Shown here: positions 1 through 13,318 of the stretch, piece after piece | Layout: each line of letters opens with the position of its first letter | Numbering within the stretch: position 1 is the stretch's first letter | From: Trachythela sp. YZ-2020 | Lineage: Eukaryota > Cnidaria > Anthozoa > Malacalcyonacea > Clavulariidae | Assembly (NCBI GenBank): GCA_016169945.1 | Contig: JADLSH010000367.1 | Coordinates: 1,736,001-1,800,000 of the forward strand | Length of the DNA stretch: 64,000 nt | Direction: 5' to 3' | Translations under genes and position numbers: made by a program | Notes under the pieces: model-generated | What the model was told of the DNA's origin: nothing | Database searches by the model: none | Seen by the model: the letters and a program-made list of their open reading frames with translations, nothing else

Positions 1-239
1 ATTCGATAATCCTGAAGCACGCAAAATAAAAGAAGGAAGTGCCGAAGCAAGGGGGAAAAATTATTTGTAGTCTATAACCTGCAGCCATCCAATCTAAAAG
101 TATTTTACGTCTCACAATGCGGCCGCTTCTCGTATTCTTCACGGTTTTCATGACCTTACGTCGTCTAATTCTGTCGAATTTTGTTGAAAACGGAAAACGA
201 ATATTGAATAAACCACAGACACGATGCACGCCATTTATG

Positions 240-2670
240 GAAGGATCGAAACACGTTTAATAAAAAGAACGAGTTATAAAATAGCTCGATACGAACCATG
301 AAAATACCCCATTACCCCCCTCTTACTGCGATGCTCAAATTTGACATTATTATTTATAAGGAAATATGTAGCATTATAGATAAAAACACGAAAATCTTCC
401 TGGCAGTAGATTCATAGCGAATAAATTTTTGGCACCCCCTTCTAATGTTGATAGGTAGGTGGCAAAGAAGCTGTGTGCCAAATGTCATGCTTTTGTCACT
501 CTTATATCGACGGGCTATAGTCTGAAGAATTTATCTATACGTTCTAAATATTTTTTTCAGTAGCGCAGAGCCCCATACTTCGATTGCATATGTAAACAGG
601 GATCTGATCAAATAATTTGGTCAATTGGTCGATAGGATAACCATATGATTTACATACTCTTAGGATATACATTCGACCACTAGCTTTGGACAGCAAATTA
701 TCTACATGTAGATCCCAACAGCAAGAGTCGTCGTGAAAGCCGACACCAAGGTCAAGAGGGAAGCTGTTTCAATGATCCTTTACTTATAACCATTTCCCAA
801 GTTTTGGATAGATTTAAGGTCATTCTATTTTCATCCGCCCAATCTCTGATATTTTTAACTTCATTAGAAGCTGTATCCCCAGTAGATTTAACCGGTGCAC
901 TGACTGTCATGTCATCAGCATATTTAACCAACATGTTATTATCAGGATCTTTTGGTTTTATGTCATTGACCATCAAGGAAAACAAGAAAGGGCCTAGGAC
1001 AGTACTTTGTGGCACACCCCTATTAATGTGAACATGTTCTGTTTCAATTCAATCTACCACAACTATTTGTTTTCGATTCGTTAAGAAATTGATAATCCAG
1101 TTTATGATGTATGGGTTAAGGTTAGTTGCTTTCAATTTTTCACAAATGATGTCGTGAGGAACAGAATCGAATGCTTTACTTAGGTCGAATGATATGACTC
1201 GAACATAGTCGGCATCATCATCTAGCCATTTCAACCAGTTATATTGGCACTTAATAAGAGCGGTTGTTGTACTTGTTCCTACTTTGTGGGAAAATTGATC
1301 TTTATCTATTGCCTGTTTAGCTTGAGATGAGATTTCTTGTTTAAAAACTATTTTTCCAAGATTCTCATTATAAGATCGGTTAATGATATTGGTCTGAGTT
1401 GGGAACAGTCCGTAAAAGGGGATTCTTTAGGTATTGGAATAATATTAGCGAGTTTCCACAGTAAAGGACATATTGTTGACTAAGGGAGGAGTTTAATATC
1501 TCAGTAACTATCGGCGACAAATATTGAGCATATAATCTCTCCATATCCAGTAAGGTAAATCGTCAGGACCAGAAGCTGTTTTTTTGTTTCATCATAAATT
1601 TTTCGACCATACAAACATCGACCGTAGGAATAGGAGTTCCTTCCGAGATTTGTAAGCGTTCTGGAGTTGAGTAGTGTATATCAGTAATTATACTATGGAA
1701 ATGGGAATTCATAAGCTTTGGATCAATAGATAAACTAAGGTTTTTTGTCTTAATTTTCCTTCCCGTTATTTTATTTACAGTGTTCCACCATTTCCGCGAT
1801 CCTTGTCTATACTTTCTATTTTCCTCATCAACGAATATAATTTGATTTAATCGAATTAACTTGTTGATTCGATCTTGGATATCAGGATTTATCCCTATTT
1901 TAATTTGCTTACTACGTTTATTGCATAAATACGTATTAACCAATGGTGACATGTAAGGTGGATCACGTGTAGATACTTTGACCCTAATTAAAGGGAAACA
2001 TTCGTTAAACATAGAAGAAATTGTATCATTCAATAGAGTAGTTGCCTTGTCTACATCATTAGTGTTATAGACTCCAATCACACTCGCAATTGCAATTTTT
2101 TCAATTCTCCATATTAATCTTTCGATGTTCCCCAACATCTCTGAAATGTACATATTTTCTTTCCGGTTTAGCTTGAACACGCGGATTGACCATAATTGCC
2201 ATGTGATCAGATCTTACCAGGCCTTTAAAAACTGTAGGTTGTTTCCATAAATACGGACAATTGCTTATAAATACGTCGAGAATTCTTTGACCTCTAGTAG
2301 GTTTAGAAACTACTTGTTGTAAATTATGTTGGCTACAGAAGTTCTTAATTGGAAGTTGGTTAATATCTCCCACGATTATTATTCTTGTTGAAGGATCTGA
2401 GAGTAGAATTTCTTCACATTTATCAGATAAATACTCTAATAATTCTGATCCTTGATAAACAGGATCCGGTGGGTGATATAAAACAGCGACAAAAAATTTA
2501 GCTTTGTCTCTTTGAATTTCGCACCATAAACATTCAAAGTTTTGATTGGAGTAAACATTTAATATTTTCTAGTCGCTTTTATAAAGAATAGCAACACCAC
2601 CTCCCTGTCGTAAATCTGAGCGATCTTTTCGCACAATATTGTATCCATTAGCCATTAGGGCATATTAATT
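240..2670 (-). mobile_element. LINE (CR1/Jockey-group) pseudogene copy A
   Basis: Degenerate non-LTR retrotransposon read on the minus strand. The order is as expected: an endonuclease start with a GGGVAILYKS motif near 2,620, the endonuclease C-terminus near 2,370-2,180 (PTRGQRILDVFISN, then SDH), a linker (2,180-1,563), reverse transcriptase with FDLSKAFDSVPHD near 1,170, a degenerate PQSTVLGPFLF and YADD near 930, and the post-RT region (LLSKASGRMYILR, then SLFTYAIEVWG) near 560-700. Similarity fades below about 300. Several frameshifts and stops break it, so it cannot be active. The clade is judged from motif style only. Confidence 0.88.
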
Positions 2671-2789
2671 AGGCAAATTAAACGTGTATTTTAAAAAGAA
2701 GTTCTCGGCTAAACCATCTAGTAGCCTATAACGTCCACTCCTGATATATGATTATCAATATTATACTAAATTCAAATTAAAAGCTACTA

Positions 2790-5430
2790 TCTAACAGTAT
2801 TATCTTTAAAGTTTTCCTGCGTTCTTCCTAATGCAACTCTGTACAATAAAAGTGTCTCGAAACCTATTAGTACGATATTTCGGCAAATCGAACATTCTAG
2901 GTTGCCGTAAGCTATATTTGGTATTTTCGCAACGTTCTGACAAAAAACTGTCATTAATGTTTGTGATACGGATCTTTGAGAATATTTTCAAACAATTTAG
3001 TACACAATTTGTCGTGATGGGTTTCAAGATCATCCAAGTAAGAATTCTACATGCATCTTTATATGGGTAATAGGGGGAAATTATTGATAGTGCTCTCTTC
3101 TGTATACGTTCCAAGTCAACTAGGAGATATTGCGGTAAGGAATAGTAGAAAACGGACGCTGCATAATCCACAATAGATCTTATACATGATTTATAAAATA
3201 GAGCAAGGTCTTCACACGGAACATTAGCTCTCTTTAGTTGGATTAAAAAATATATTCTGCGTGCAGCTTTCTTAACAATTTCGGTTACATGACTATTCCA
3301 TTTTTAGTTGCTGTTTATTGTGAGGCCCAACAATTTAACGCTTGGCAAGAGCCTATTGTTAGCGAAGGCAATTCTCTTGTACTCTTAGGAAAATCTATTC
3401 TTAACTCTTTGCACTTCTTAGCGTTGAGTTGCAAGTGATTTTCAGCTGACCAACATCCAATCTGATCTACTATTGACTGAGCATTACTTTCTATTTCTTT
3501 TGGCACGACTTTACTGGCTGTTGTATCGTCCACAAATTTCCACAACGGATGATCTGGTAGGACTAGATCATTGATCATGACAAGAAACAGCCACGGTCCG
3601 AGTTTAGAACCTTGAGGCACTCCTGATGGTACTGATCCCCATTGCGAAAAACAATTTTCGCTTAATTTAACTCTTTGATAACGATTGGATATAAAGTCGA
3701 TGACCCAGTTTATAATCCAGATTTTGTAAGTTCTGCACAAGAATAGAGTGATCGATCATATCAAAGGCCTTACGGTAATCGAATAATAACACACGTATCA
3801 TAGCCCGTTTCCATCTGTTTCTTTAGCCCAAGTGTGTATCATGCTAATCAAAGCAATAGTAGTCGACGATTTTGGTACAGCTGCAAATTGATTGGAATCA
3901 ATAGCTTTAATTACAGAAGGTTTGATATAATCTGACACTACAAATTCTTCAGCAATTTTTGACAGCGAAGAAACAAGGAAATCGGCTGGAGCTGTGTGCC
4001 AATATCCATTATTGGTTTTGATTTAGGAAGGGGGAAAATATTCGCCAACTTCCACGAACGTGGTACTTTTTCGTCGTGGTAGGACTGGTTTAAAATAATG
4101 CTGATTTTTTTGGCAAGGGTTGTTGCATTTTCTTTAAAAAGCCATTGTGGTAGCTGATCAGGGCCGCTAGCTTTAAATCTACATAACTTATCGAGGAATT
4201 TAAGTTTTCCGGAAACTGTTCAGTTTAGCATCTCTTATTAAGTCCAAAACCCGGATTTTAATCTTAAAAACCATAATTTTTTAAACAATACGCAAACCAG
4301 ATAAATAAACAGTAGTGTAAATTATAAAATTCTGTTTTTTTTTAAGTTCAGACTAAATAAATCTATTTTGCCCGAATATTCGTTAACCATTTGCCCCAAT
4401 TACTTGAATCTCCAAATTTTTGGGGGGGCAGGTGCCCCCCCTGCCCCCACGTCCCGTACGCCTATGTTTGTTGGCATAGTAGGTTGCTTTACATGTTTTT
4501 CTTTTTCTATTTACAGCGTTGCGAAAAAATTTGAAGCTATTCGAATTTCCGTCGTGGAAGGAACGTTGAAGCTTAATAATAAGAGCTCTTAAATTGCTTG
4601 TCATCCAAGGGGGATCGGAGGTACATATTGTTGTACGTTTATAAGGCATGATTAGATCAAGTTCGATTTTAATGATGTCATCAAATATTTCGAGTTTCCC
4701 TTCGCACGTTGGGCGAGTGCTTAGTAAAGTTTCCCAATTAACTTGCGATAGGTAACGACTTAGTGATTGACGACAGCTGGCTCTCAATACGTTTCCTCAA
4801 AGGCTGACTCCTCGTTCGCTTGCTAGGTTGCACAAGGATGGTGTTGTGGTCTGACAAGCCAAAGGGGCTGTCCAACAAAGCGTTTTGATAAAATGTGTCA
4901 AGATTGGTAAGAACTAGGTCTAGAATAGCAGATCCACGAGTGGGTTGCTTGACCAATTGTATAAGCTTAAAATGGGACTTGACTGAATCAACGTTCAACC
5001 GGTTAAAATCGCCAGAAATGCCGATTAAACCGCTGTTTGGATACCTACATTCTATTTGTATAAGTGATTGGATGAGATGATCAAGAAATAGGGAGTCATC
5101 AGCGCTTGGAGAATGGTAACATGCGGCGATTACAATAGATGAAACTCCTCGAGGAAGCCTATAGGGACGCAACCGACTTAAGAGAATTTCATGTTGGTCG
5201 CAACAATTAATGTCGATAATGGTTTCAAATATTGATGGTCCTCTTTCGTATAAACACAAACACCACCGTGCTGGCTATTCTTTCTGTCTCTTTGAGAAAT
5301 ATTATAGCCAGAAATTGAAACAACACTGTCAGGTATCGATTCACGTAGCCAATTTACGAATCCTCTCGGCCTCTTCAAATTTTTGAAACTCTCTGAGTTT
5401 GAAAAGTAAATGGGATAAATAGACAAGTCT
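2790..5430 (-). mobile_element. LINE (CR1/Jockey-group) pseudogene copy B
   Basis: Second minus-strand LINE directly next to copy A. The endonuclease N-terminus is near 5,426 (QHGGVCVYTK), the middle near 5,010 (ISGDFNRLN, QPTRGSAILDLVL, then SDHNT), the linker around 4,780-4,490, the RT entry near 4,190-4,000 (ASGPDQLPQWLF, VPRSWKLANI), the RT core near 3,620 (SGVPQGSKLGPWLF) with FVDD instead of YADD near 3,530, and the C-terminal part at 3,171-2,806 (DYAASVFYYSLP). It is interrupted near 4,215-4,466 by a DNA-element fragment and carries frameshifts, so it is a nearly full-length but dead copy. Confidence 0.88.
4215..4466 (-). mobile_element. DNA-transposon fragment inserted in LINE B
   Basis: The LINE reading frame (ending in TYYANK on the minus strand) runs straight into unrelated G-rich sequence that begins CATAGGCGTACGGGACG when read on the minus strand, followed by runs of G. 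LINE coding sequence resumes near 4,200. The GGCGTA-type start with a G-run looks like the end of a non-autonomous DNA transposon. The outer limit at 4,215 is approximate and I could not identify a target duplication. Confidence 0.55.
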
Positions 5431-5439
5431 TTTTCTTCA

Positions 5440-6050
5440 AATTAAATACATTAAACTATGAAAACAACGTCGTGTTAACTATAATGTTGCATTGTTGGTG
5501 TTTTTTTACAAGCCTTCGAGGCAGGAATTAAGGTATGTCGTCCAAAAAATGCATCAAATTCAACAGGTCATTGCAAAAAAAGCTCAAAAAACTACGTTAT
5601 GAATTTTGGAAAAAGCAAAGCTTAGAGTATATATCGTTTACCATAATCTGAAATATAATACCAAATGGTACATTCTTAGCCGAGAAAATTCAAAATGTTT
5701 ACTTTCTTGCAAGAACTGGAGCATTCGAAATTATTTTCGAACTTCGAAAAAAGTCGTCGTTTAATGGCTACAGATTTATTTTGTGACAGTATTTCAATAG
5801 CAAACATCCAGGATAACTCACGTCACAGAAGAAATTTGACAGCCATCGAGTAAATAGTTGCGAAGTTTTAATTAGTTTTATCTATGTCTTCGAAAGTACA
5901 AATATTTCTTGTTTAGTTCGAAAAATCATTGCTGGCCGCGCTAGCCCCATGCCTAAAGTGCATCACACATGTTTCAGCTCGTCAGCTGGCGTTTCACCGC
6001 CCATTCTTATAGACGCCCTGGTATAACCTACTATAGACGACAAACTTAAC
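5440..6050. other. No recognised gene or repeat
   Basis: AT-rich spacer between LINE B and LINE fragment C. No convincing open frame, splice pair or inverted repeat was seen. Confidence 0.5.
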
Positions 6051-6059
6051 TGCATGGAA

Positions 6060-6600
6060 CAAACAAAATGAAAACCAACGTAAAAAGATCTCGACAAATA
6101 TTAATCTCTCAAGAAAAGCCATTAAAGATTTCGTTGGCTTAGATACATTTCAAATTATGTATAACGCATTAGTTATGTCTCATTTCAATTATATTAGTGT
6201 TCATGCAACTGCATGTGTTGCAAAAAAATAATCAAACGCATCTAGACAAACTGTACAAGCTTCAGAAACGAACAGCTTGAATTATAACTTAACGAACTCA
6301 GACTATAGTGTAAGATCCTCGCAAATCCTTCAAAAACTTAGCTGGAAACCTATATAATTGATTTAATTTTGAGAAAACGAGATCTTTTCATGACATTTAA
6401 AGGCATGTTCCCAGATTATACAGCGAAAATACTTCACATTTGTGAAAAAGAGATTATGAACTGCGCAGCAACAATTTAAAACTGTTTCAACCAAAACAGA
6501 GGAGCAACGTCTTGGAACAACATCCAAGAGAGGAGCAACGTCTTGGAACAACATCCAACATCAATAACTTAAACACACAGTTTTCAGTCACAACGGTAAA
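6060..6600 (+). mobile_element. LINE C-terminal fragment C
   Basis: Plus-strand remnant of the region after the reverse transcriptase domain: a degenerate AIKDFVGLDTFQIMYNALVMS followed, across frameshifts, by NLTNSDYSVRSSQILQKLSW. The latter is the usual LINE tail motif, also seen at 42,720-42,780. It has many stops. Near 6,500-6,560 a 29-bp unit (GAGGAGCAACGTCTTGG...) is tandemly duplicated. Confidence 0.7.
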
Positions 6601-7930
6601 TTCCAATTATACGAGAGTTGATAAGCCAGCTGTATAATTGGGGTTTATAGGTGAACGAAGGGAGAAATATATGAGAAAACCGAAGTGAAAAGCCACTTGT
6701 TTTATCATATTTTGAATAGAGTTTACTAAATATAATATTTTGTGGGGCACTACGCGTTCTGTTACCGTATACGTAATTTTGTCCCAGTGGGCCTGGATAA
6801 AAACAGTCATGTCAATTAATTCGTCCCACACAGGTGGAGTCAAATGAACAGGTCCTTTAGCTAGTGTTTACAGAATAATAGAAATTATACCATATTATTC
6901 AGATCATTTGTTGATCTCGAAGTCACAGTATAGAGACGACCAGTAGGGCCACTCGGCGATGAGCGGGTGATTATATTATCATATAAATTGTGATTCAAAA
7001 GCCATTATAACTCGATGCAAACTGCAAGCAAATGTATAAATAGCAGCTAAATTGTCGGAAAATAGCGCAAATCATAATTATTTTAATTCTTTAATTTCTA
7101 ATCCTACATGGTCTTTGATTTCTAAGCCTGCTCCTCAACTTCACAATTAGTACAAATCTACTGCCGGTTTGTTACAACTTGTGCGTTTTTGCGTGTGTAA
7201 ACCAGAATAGTGAGCGAAAACAAATTAACACGCATGTCTATTTCGACAAGATCACCCCCTTTATAAAATATTGGGGGTGATCACCCCGCTTCCTACGCCC
7301 ATGTCTTCTATATCTCTTACATGATTTTCACTCACTTACTCGTTTATTTCTAATCTAGACTTAGTCATATTTTATTACAATTTTGCACTGTATTGCAAGA
7401 AAATGGCACCGTCGTCTCAGTAATCAGAAATTTTTCATGCATATTCTTATTTCCCATGCATAAAAGCTGAAAATACAAAAGAATGGGTGAAACAATGTAA
7501 TACTCAGAACCGTGAATTGTGGTTGGAAATAAATGGCATAGCTTATTGAGGCCCTGAGTATCAATCTCATTATTGCTTTTAACAACAAATCTGCAGAACT
7601 TAAGGTACAGTGAATGTTCTCCATGCATGTCAATAAGATTCGAGTAAAAATGTAACGGTCCTGTTCATGTCTTCGCATGTGTAAAAGGCGGATCATTATT
7701 TATATTTGGAAGAGCCATGCCACGCCCTAGGAATCATATCATGCAGTTATTATGTAATGTTATCAGTATTTTGATTATTTTAAAATATATTTTATATATA
7801 AATTATGGCCTTTACTCGCTTTAGTGTAATTATATTAATTTATAATATGAACAGTGTTTTTATTAATAGTGTTCTATATAGTAAAGCTAATTTGGACTGT
7901 CAAAGATAATGTATAAAATAGCAATGAGCA
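6600..7930. other. Spacer with one transposon end
   Basis: No supported gene. Around 7,240-7,310 there is a hairpin of C and G runs (ATCACCCCC...GGGGGTGATC) ending in GCTTCCTACGCCCATG. Read on the minus strand the end is CATGGGCGTAGGAAGC, which resembles the terminus of the MITE at 27,084. It is probably a decayed DNA-element end. The rest is AT-rich and unremarkable. Confidence 0.4.
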
Positions 7931-7939
7931 CCTGCTCTA

Positions 7940-9075
7940 TTTCTTTCTCTAAGTATTTAGGGATTTAGGGAGATCGCCTCAAACTGGTGATGCATATCCC
8001 AATATCGGTCTTATTTTCGAAATATAAGTTGTGAGTCCGATTTCTACCGGAAGTTTTGCTCGCCTGCATTCCCTCAGATGGAAGAGTTTCTTGTTAGCAT
8101 TGCGCACAATTTCGAAAACATGCTTGTTCCATTTGAGGTTGTTTTGTTGCCAAACACCCAGCAGTTTAAAATTTTCAACTCTCTCAATTCCACCAGTTCC
8201 TATTGTTATTTTAGGAGATTCCGGGATCGCTTTACGGAAACATGCATACCCACATATCCTTGGTTTTCTTTAAGTTCAATTCCATTTTATTATCAGCCCA
8301 TTTTGATACTGCGTTGATTACCTCTTGCATCGGCATATTACTTTGTGATTCCGTAGATATTAATTCATCTTGGGTACAATCGTCCGCATATTTACACGTG
8401 CTGACGGTGACATAGTCGGGCATAGAGTCTTCAAGGTCATTAACAAATACGTTAAACAGGATTGGAGATAATACTGACCCTTGAGGGACCCCGGCTGGGA
8501 TCTTTCTGATAGAAAACTCTTTATCCATAACCAGAAGCTTTTATTAATGCAATTTAGCAAGTTTGATGAGCAGGATCCTATGGTCAACGAGGTCAAAGGC
8601 CTTTCTAAAATCTATAAACAATGTATGAACACCTTTCTTTCCGTCTGATCTATTATCTGTGGCGTTGAACCAATTCTGGGTTATGTTAATCAAAGCGGAG
8701 ACTGTAGAGCGTTTGGCAGTGAAGGCATGCTGAGTATTATTAAACTTAATTTGAAGTCGTTCGAGAACTTTCCCCAGTTCTGGTAACACCGATATCTGTC
8801 GAAAATCAGCGTTAATGTCATTCGGTGGAAAGACTTTTGTTACTGGGCAGATGAGACCATGTTTGTAAGCTGTTGGATATTTGCACTGGGTTATACTTGA
8901 CATGAAACTATTATGTACGACGACTGCCAAGTCTTCTGAGAAACGTTAAGTAACCATGCGTGAAGACCATCCGTCCCAGTTGCCTTCTTGGCATCAAGGT
9001 GGGAAAGAGCACTCTTAACCTGGCCAATGCTTGGTATATTAGGATTAGCATTATATTCTTTAAGAAGTTTTCCAC
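7940..9075 (-). mobile_element. LINE pseudogene copy D (RT and C-terminus)
   Basis: Minus-strand LINE, truncated at its 5' end near 9,075. The frame at 8,930-8,544 has the RT entry (VFPPNDINADFRQISVLP) and FIDFRKAFDLVDH. The next frame has PAGVPQGSVLSPILFNVFVN and KYADDCT (8,500-8,380), then KWADNKMELNLKKTKDMW. The tail (HLRECRRAKLPVEIGL) lies at 8,110-8,040. It is the same subfamily as copy H at 58,030-59,460, which has the same YADDCT and LRECRKACLP signatures in the opposite orientation. Confidence 0.87.
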
Positions 9076-9079
9076 TTCA

Positions 9080-11100
9080 TTAAAGTGCATATGACATGAA
9101 ACTGTTTTCAATATGTTTTCAAAGTATAATATCTCTAAAGTATTTATTCAAAATTTTAGAGGATTTCAATAAAAACCAGCAGTTTTATAGCCGTTTGAAT
9201 GGTCTCATCTTACCTGTTAAAAATGGCATGTCACTTTGGTTGCAATGTCTAGCAATAAATATGGCTGATTGGCTGAAAGCAGAAACCAATCTCGTACCCA
9301 GAGCCATGAGTATAATGGCTCTAGCCACATGAGTTGGAGAAATGAATCTGATTGGTTAATCTAAGAGCTATGGGATCCATACCCCCTGTGGCTATCCTTA
9401 GCGCGGCCAATATATTTTGTATAGGAGTGAACACGATATTTTTGTCTAAACATTTTGTTTCTTTTGACGATTTTTTGTTGATATTCGTCGTGAATAGTTG
9501 TGATAGAATTAAGAAGTTGTTTATGAAACACTTCGTGTCATTTGAGGAAAAGAATGGGCTTCTTTATGGCAATAATTGGAAATTATTTTTGACTCTGAGT
9601 TTGATATGTGACCTTTCTCTGATTTCAATGGAGTTTTGGCTGTATTTGTATGTTTTAAATGTAATTATGTTATTAAGAAGAGAGAGGAAGTTCTAGCCTC
9701 CTCCGCAGGCAACTCCTGGGGAAAAACTTGTAATGTAGCGAATATTATCGAATATTATCTTGTAATGTAGCGAATATTATCGAATATTGTCGAATTTACT
9801 ATTTTGACCGAGCATTAATTTAATAGAAGAATGAGTTCTAAAGTTAGAGTAAAATACTAAAGTAGGGCGCATCTGGGCATATTGCCAGCTAATGGTTTAA
9901 TCACCAATGCCGCTTGACCCCAATGTTCCAATTCCTTTATTATTTCATATGTAAAATGCCAGGCTATTTATTGGGTAGTCCGTCCAGAATACACAAATCT
10001 ATAATTTTAACTCCAGACTTATATTTCCATTGTTTATAGTGGTAAAGTTTCTCATCAGCATCATAAAACTATTGTTTAATATAGACAGTCCAAGGCATAT
10101 CTGAAAGAAATTTTAAATTAAGGTTATAAATTCAACCATGAACACACACACACATTGGTAATAATTTAACCCATTGAGCTGCAATGTCATTTTACTCTGT
10201 CTAATGCCAGGCGATTTTACTTGTCAAGGGAAGGGTCTTGCACATTAATGGGGTTAAGCTAGAGCAATGTTATTTCTAGGTATGATAGTCATCAGGTATG
10301 ATACCAAACATCAAATTAGTGGACCAGTATATTTGTAGACTTTATAGCAATCTGCTGTAATATATGATATTTGAACAAATGTAGCAAAATATATCTGATA
10401 CATTGATACAACCAGGGTTGCGCAACAAGTAACAAGCAATGTTTTCATTAAAGAATGGTCAAATTCAATAGAGCTGAATACTATTAAATTATTCATACAT
10501 ACAAAAATATTAAAGATACTTACTTTATAGACACATCGGAGGGTTTGGAAGGAAATTGTAGCCACTTGAGACAAAATATTTGATTGATAAGTGTTGACAT
10601 GTGTTAATGTGTACAAGCTGGTGTTTCAATCATCTCAAATTACATGTAAAACGGAAATATCACATACACTCAATGTCCTCAGTATCACACTAACTGCAAA
10701 GAACATATTTTAACGCTTTCGACTTGAAAAATTCCAAATTTATTCATTTTTTTCAGTTAAAATTTCGATCTTCACTCCTCTTGAAAATATTATGTCCGCG
10801 CACGAATTTCTCGGAGAATGAGTACGAAAAACACAACTGCGCAGGTCACAAAATACCGGATTTTTCCGATATTTTTTAATTAACTCAACTCATGTGTACG
10901 AGATTGAGCAGAAACTTGCAACCAAAATGACGTCACGACACATACAAATTAGTCCCCTGATCCCAGACAAAAATTTAACAATATTTTACTTGGTTTGCGC
11001 TTAATATTTGCCCCCCTAATTATTTTTTGGCTCGCTTTACATTTATAGATGTATAAAAACATATTTATCTACCAAAAAGGCAAAAAGCTCGTTCGTGTCA
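9080..11100. other. Spacer with minor repeats
   Basis: No supported gene. At 9,695-9,715 CCTCCGCAGGCAACTC matches the terminus of the MITE at 16,958, so it is a remnant of that family. At 9,728-9,790 a 30-bp unit containing AATGTAGCGAATATTATCG is tandemly duplicated. The open frame at 9,352-9,696 has no recognisable domain. A short (AC)n run lies near 10,140. Confidence 0.45.
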
Positions 11101-11104
11101 TATG

Positions 11105-11430
11105 CACTTTAAGATCAACATTACTTGTTGGACTACGATCCCTCCAGTGCGCTGTAAATATTTCCTGCAATTTCTCGGATAGTTCTTGGAGTTATTTCCT
11201 AGATGGGGGCACCTAAATTGCTCCTTGTGTTATTATCAGCGCCAGCTAATTTATAAATAGAGCTATACCATTTAGTGGGGTTGTGGACCCGCTTATTTTT
11301 TGCCTTATCTATATAATATCTGTACTTGACTTTAGATATCAGATCTGCTACTTTAACGCATAGTGTTCCTTTTTTTTCTTTGTCCCCTTTAGTGTAGGCG
11401 GATTTTCGTTCCTTGATGTAATTATAGAGT
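11105..11430 (-). mobile_element. LINE linker fragment E
   Basis: Minus-strand open segment containing YYIDKAKNKRVHNPTKWYSS followed by IYKLAG. This corresponds to the region between endonuclease and RT in LINE copy G at 52,730-52,820 (AKMNYYQNKAK...DPAKWYKAIYALSG). Both ends are truncated. A minisatellite abuts it on the high-coordinate side. Confidence 0.65.
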
Positions 11431-11765
11431 GGTATAGAGGGATATCTATATATACTTCTATATATATAGGGGATTATTGGTAATATGGGTAGCGAAGGTA
11501 GCATAGGTATCGAGATACATAATATATAGATTTCTATAGGGGCCGGGTATTGGTAGTATATGGGTAGCGAAGGTAGCAAGACTAATATGGTTAGCGAAGG
11601 TAGCATAGGTAGCGAGGTATATATTATAGGCTACGTATAGATTCCTATAGGGGGTTATTGGTAATATGGGTAGCGAAGGTAGCATAGGTAGCGAGGTATA
11701 TATATATGTGTATGTAGATTCCTATAAGGGGTATTGGTAATACGGGTATAGCGAAAGTAGCAAAA
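11430..11765. repeat. Minisatellite, period about 85 bp
   Basis: Three to four imperfect copies of a unit with the landmarks AGATTCCTATAGGGG, TATTGGTAATATGGG and TAGCGAAGGTAGCATAGG, separated by TA-rich spacers. A shorter TAGCGAAGGTAGCA sub-repeat occurs within the units. Confidence 0.8.
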
Positions 11766-12299
11766 TTAGATGTGGTACGCTACAGCAATATTCAGACTTA
11801 TCCAAACTAAGGAAATTCGGTTAAACATCGAGAACTGGTTTACTGTAAAAATTAATGAAAATGAGGCAGAATTAGTCCAAGCTATAGGGCGGAGAAATGC
11901 AAACAGAAAATTCTGGCCATTCTATATCAATCTTTCCAAGGCTTTTGCCTCCATCTTACTAATCTTTACATGAAACGAATCCTAATGACTTATAGTAAAT
12001 CTCTTGAAGACATAGCGTCCTTTTCTCTTTCAACACACAATTAAAACTTTAAAACTTTAAAACAATTCTTAAAATTAACAAGGTAATAAAGTATAGTTTA
12101 GATTATATCTTTGATATACAAAATGATATTGTAGTGTCTTGGTATGTGCATGGAGATTCATTCTTCTTCGAGTATCATTGGGAAAGTTCAATACAACCGC
12201 AAATGAACTATATATAGCGTCTAAAAGTTCCCTTTTGGTCCATTTGTACAACATAGTATGTAACGGTAATAAACATTCCTGCATGCGTGCATAAATATA

Positions 12300-12460
12300 G
12301 AAACAAAGAGTTCATCCACTAGTCATTTGTGGATAAGAGTGGATAAGCGTTGACTATCTCTTTTCACATAGCTATCATAAGTCGTCCCCAACGGGAATCG
12401 AATCCACGATATCAGTAGTGAAAGGCGCGTGCTCTGACGATTGCGCCACCGAAGCCCCGA
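12300..12460 (-). mobile_element. tRNA-derived SINE
   Basis: The minus strand at 12,460-12,380 has a tRNA-like head: a box-A-like TGGCGCAATCGTCAGAGC (12,448-12,431) and a box-B-like GGATTCGATTCCC (12,405-12,393) at the spacing of an internal RNA polymerase III promoter. The D and anticodon stems do not pair fully, so it is not a working tRNA. An unrelated tail (TTATCCACTCTTATCCAC) follows to about 12,300. This arrangement is typical of a SINE. Confidence 0.6.
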
Positions 12461-12479
12461 GGGAAACACCCCGGGGATT

Positions 12480-13318
12480 TGTAAATGTTTTTAAAGCTCA
12501 CTTTAAAAATGAAGACTTTGAAAGTTAACAACTCACCACCCCCGGGCAAGGTTGAAAACTAATGCAAGGACTTTCACATTAAAATACATATAGTTTCAAC
12601 AGCAAATCAAGTGCTTGTTTATTTTGCTTTCTCAGCGTCTCTTCCTAATGCCTGTCACGCAATCTCACAGGCTCTGGATATGAGATAGCCTGTCACAGAA
12701 AAATAGAAGGCACACGCAGAGGACTAGGGAGTAGTCTGTGCGTTGCCAGTCACTAGACCCCAGATCACGTGCATTCCCGCCCTAAACCTCCGGAACAAAA
12801 TCATGAAGGCAATTCCCGGCCCCCGGAAAATGATTTGCTGCGTTGTTTTCGGGGTTGCTCAGGGGGTGGGATGGTTACAGCTAGAATTGACCGTGCATAA
12901 TCTCGCCAATAACATTCTATTTATTAGCTTCGCCAAATTATTTATGGCAGGGTGTCTGCAACAGCGACTACCAATTACAGTGGGGCCTATTCACTCCAGT
13001 GACCTGATACAATATAATAGCATGGCATTTGGATTAGTAAAATTCTTCAACTCATACTCCCTCATGCATATTGAGTTCATTATTATATATTCATAGTCAT
13101 TGAGTTTCAATTGATAGGACATGAGAAATAGCCTAGATCTGATCGATATTTAATTGCCCATACATTTAATTAACTAACAACATCATTTTTATTTTAACTG
13201 ATGCTTGGCAACTGATGAAAATTGGAGTAATCTATAATTCGATAGAATAATTTGAAACACTATGCAATGGTCTTAGTTTCAACTAACAACGAATAATAAA
13301 TACCCTCGTTTACTATAG
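12480..13318. other. Spacer upstream of the unknown gene
   Basis: An open frame at 12,743-13,096 shows no domain and looks like chance. No promoter motif is certain. The sequence TTTACTATAG directly before the ATG at 13,319 resembles a splice acceptor, so an earlier exon could lie in or beyond this stretch. Confidence 0.35.

Noticed and set aside
9352..9696. 114-codon open frame as a membrane protein
   Set aside because: Hydrophobicity follows T-rich DNA, and there is no conserved motif or start context.
12380..12460. Functional tRNA gene on the minus strand
   Set aside because: Box A and box B fit, but the D and anticodon stems do not pair and a SINE-like tail follows; called as a tRNA-derived SINE.
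12743..13096. 117-codon open frame as a gene
   Set aside because: No domain, no splice support and composition like the surrounding non-coding DNA.
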